Source: an uncultured Pseudomonadota bacterium
Lineage (GTDB): Bacteria; Myxococcota_A; UBA796; SXON01
DNA length: 49,020 bases
Direction: 5' to 3'
Assembly: GCA_903885375.1 (NCBI GenBank)
Contig: CAISIK010000093.1
Coordinates: forward strand, 1 to 49,020
Part shown: positions 48,543 to 49,020 of the stretch, piece by piece
Layout: every line of letters begins with the position of its first letter
Position numbering within the stretch: the first letter of the stretch is position 1
Made by a program: the position numbers and the translations under genes
The notes under the pieces: model-generated
The model's input: the letters and a program-made list of their open reading frames with translations, nothing else
Told to the model about the DNA's origin: nothing
Databases searched by the model: none

Positions 48543-48634
48543 GGAAACTTTTCCAAGGAATCGACGGATGCGGGCTTGCGCCCTCCAGTCACCCGCCATA
48601 TCCCGCCCGCGGCTTACACCCTGATTCCCGGGAA
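48543..48634 (+). promoter_or_regulatory. Leader and promoter region of the RRM gene with palindromes
   Basis: The stretch holds GGAAA-CT-TTTCC (48543-48554) in an AT-richer patch, a weak TTGCGC/TATCCC pair with 17-base spacing (48576-48604), and the perfect palindrome TTCCCGGGAA (48625-48634) in the likely 5' leader. This is suggestive of regulation, but no element matches a known class. Confidence 0.3.
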
Positions 48635-48666
48635 GGGCCGGTAACGACTGGAAAGTGAGTACTGAG

Positions 48667-49020
48667 ATGAGCAACCGTCTGTTTGTGGGCAACCTGTCCT
48701 TCCGCTCTACGGAAGATTCGATCAAGGCAGCATTCTCCGAGAGCGGCGATGTGCAGGGCGTGCGCCTCATGCTCGACCGCGACACCGGCCGTAGCCGCGG
48801 CTTCGCGTTCGTCGACATGGCCACGGCCGAAGAGGCCGAGGCGGCCATCCAGAAGTGGAACGGTGCGGATCTCGATGGTCGCGCGCTCCGCGTGAACCTC
48901 GCCGAGGATCGTCGTGAAGGCGGCGGCGGCGGCGGTGGCGGCCGTGGCGGCTTCGGCGGCGGTGGCGGTCGTGGCGGCGGCGGCGGTGGCTTCGGCGGCG
49001 GCGGCGGTGGTCGCGGCGGC
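48667..49020 (+). CDS. RRM RNA-binding protein with RGG-type Gly-rich tail, C-terminus cut by window edge
   Basis: 118 residues are visible. Residues 1-82 form one RRM with RNP2 (LFVGNLS) and RNP1 (SRGFAFVDM), and DLDGRALRVNLAED closing the domain. From residue 83 the sequence is a run of Gly with spaced RGG and FGG motifs and continues past the window end. Single-RRM Gly-rich proteins like this occur in cyanobacteria and Myxococcota and bind RNA, often with cold- or stress-dependent expression; the actual target is unknown. ATG is chosen directly before SNRLFVGN. The tail may drive condensation, but this is inference. Confidence 0.85.
   Translation, partial: MSNRLFVGNLSFRSTEDSIKAAFSESGDVQGVRLMLDRDTGRSRGFAFVDMATAEEAEAAIQKWNGADLDGRALRVNLAEDRREGGGGGGGGRGGFGGGGGRGGGGGGFGGGGGGRGG
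48907..49020 (+). repeat. Low-complexity GGC/GGT repeat encoding the RGG tail
   Basis: A long run of GGC and GGT codons with CGT/CGC and TTC interruptions encodes Gly, Arg and Phe. Such a run is prone to slippage and length variation, and to assembly error. Confidence 0.75.

Noticed and set aside
48667..49020. Gly-rich tail as a collagen-like or silk-like structural gene
   Set aside because: The frame starts with a complete RRM, so the Gly run is its RGG tail.

Overview
The window is a very GC-rich, densely coded bacterial chromosome segment. It probably comes from the Myxococcota or a close 'deltaproteobacterial' relative. The pointers are: a secreted glucoamylase ending in a MYXO-CTERM-like tail (Gly-Cys-Gly-Cys, hydrophobic helix, four Arg); Asp/Thr-rich lipoprotein linkers; Hanks-type and RIO kinases; an FHA transcription factor; and an RRM protein with an RGG tail. 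I see no rRNA, tRNA, CRISPR array, insertion sequence or prophage. Most genes sit in short operons whose stop and start codons overlap (GTGA, ATGA, TGATG). Long ORFs running antisense or out of frame over real genes are GC artefacts.

Layout. 1-8.7 kb: a leftward operon (M19 dipeptidase, TMEM220-like protein, PreA-like dihydropyrimidine dehydrogenase without its Fe-S domain, NCS1 permease, membrane adenylate/guanylate cyclase, cut-off protein kinase) beside a divergent cytosine deaminase, which suggests nucleobase uptake and catabolism. A RIO-type kinase follows. 8.8-17.5 kb: two secreted lipoproteins, a membrane Ser/Thr kinase and its partner protein, a divergent FHA-winged-helix regulator, a coiled-coil membrane protein, a metallophosphoesterase lipoprotein and a polytopic membrane protein. 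17.6-29.6 kb: an alpha-glucan (starch/glycogen) utilisation locus of two convergent arms. One arm has a debranching-enzyme lipoprotein, an outer-membrane beta-barrel, a small lipoprotein and an amylase with CBM20. The other has an amylase lipoprotein with CBM48 and a GH15 glucoamylase with a MYXO-CTERM-like tail, preceded by a left-handed beta-helix protein.

29.6-39.6 kb: a PAS/histidine-kinase-like protein with a degenerate receiver, pirin, a lipoprotein, a membrane-anchored E2-like acyltransferase with an altered active site, a radical SAM protein, glyoxalase II, a GabT/DavT-type aminotransferase followed by glutaryl-CoA dehydrogenase (lysine/5-aminovalerate route), a possible PilZ-like protein and a small ORF. 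39.6-45.0 kb: a four-gene overlapping operon with a FecR-like exported protein, a stand-alone CHASE2 membrane protein, a CsgG/FlgO-like exported protein and an exported TPR-CHAT (caspase-like) protease. This is the best candidate here for an undescribed system. 45.0-49.0 kb: a PI-PLC-like lipoprotein, PriA, and the start of an RRM/RGG RNA-binding protein.

All gene calls come from reading translations by eye. No database search was run, so families are recognised by motif and start codons are often uncertain.
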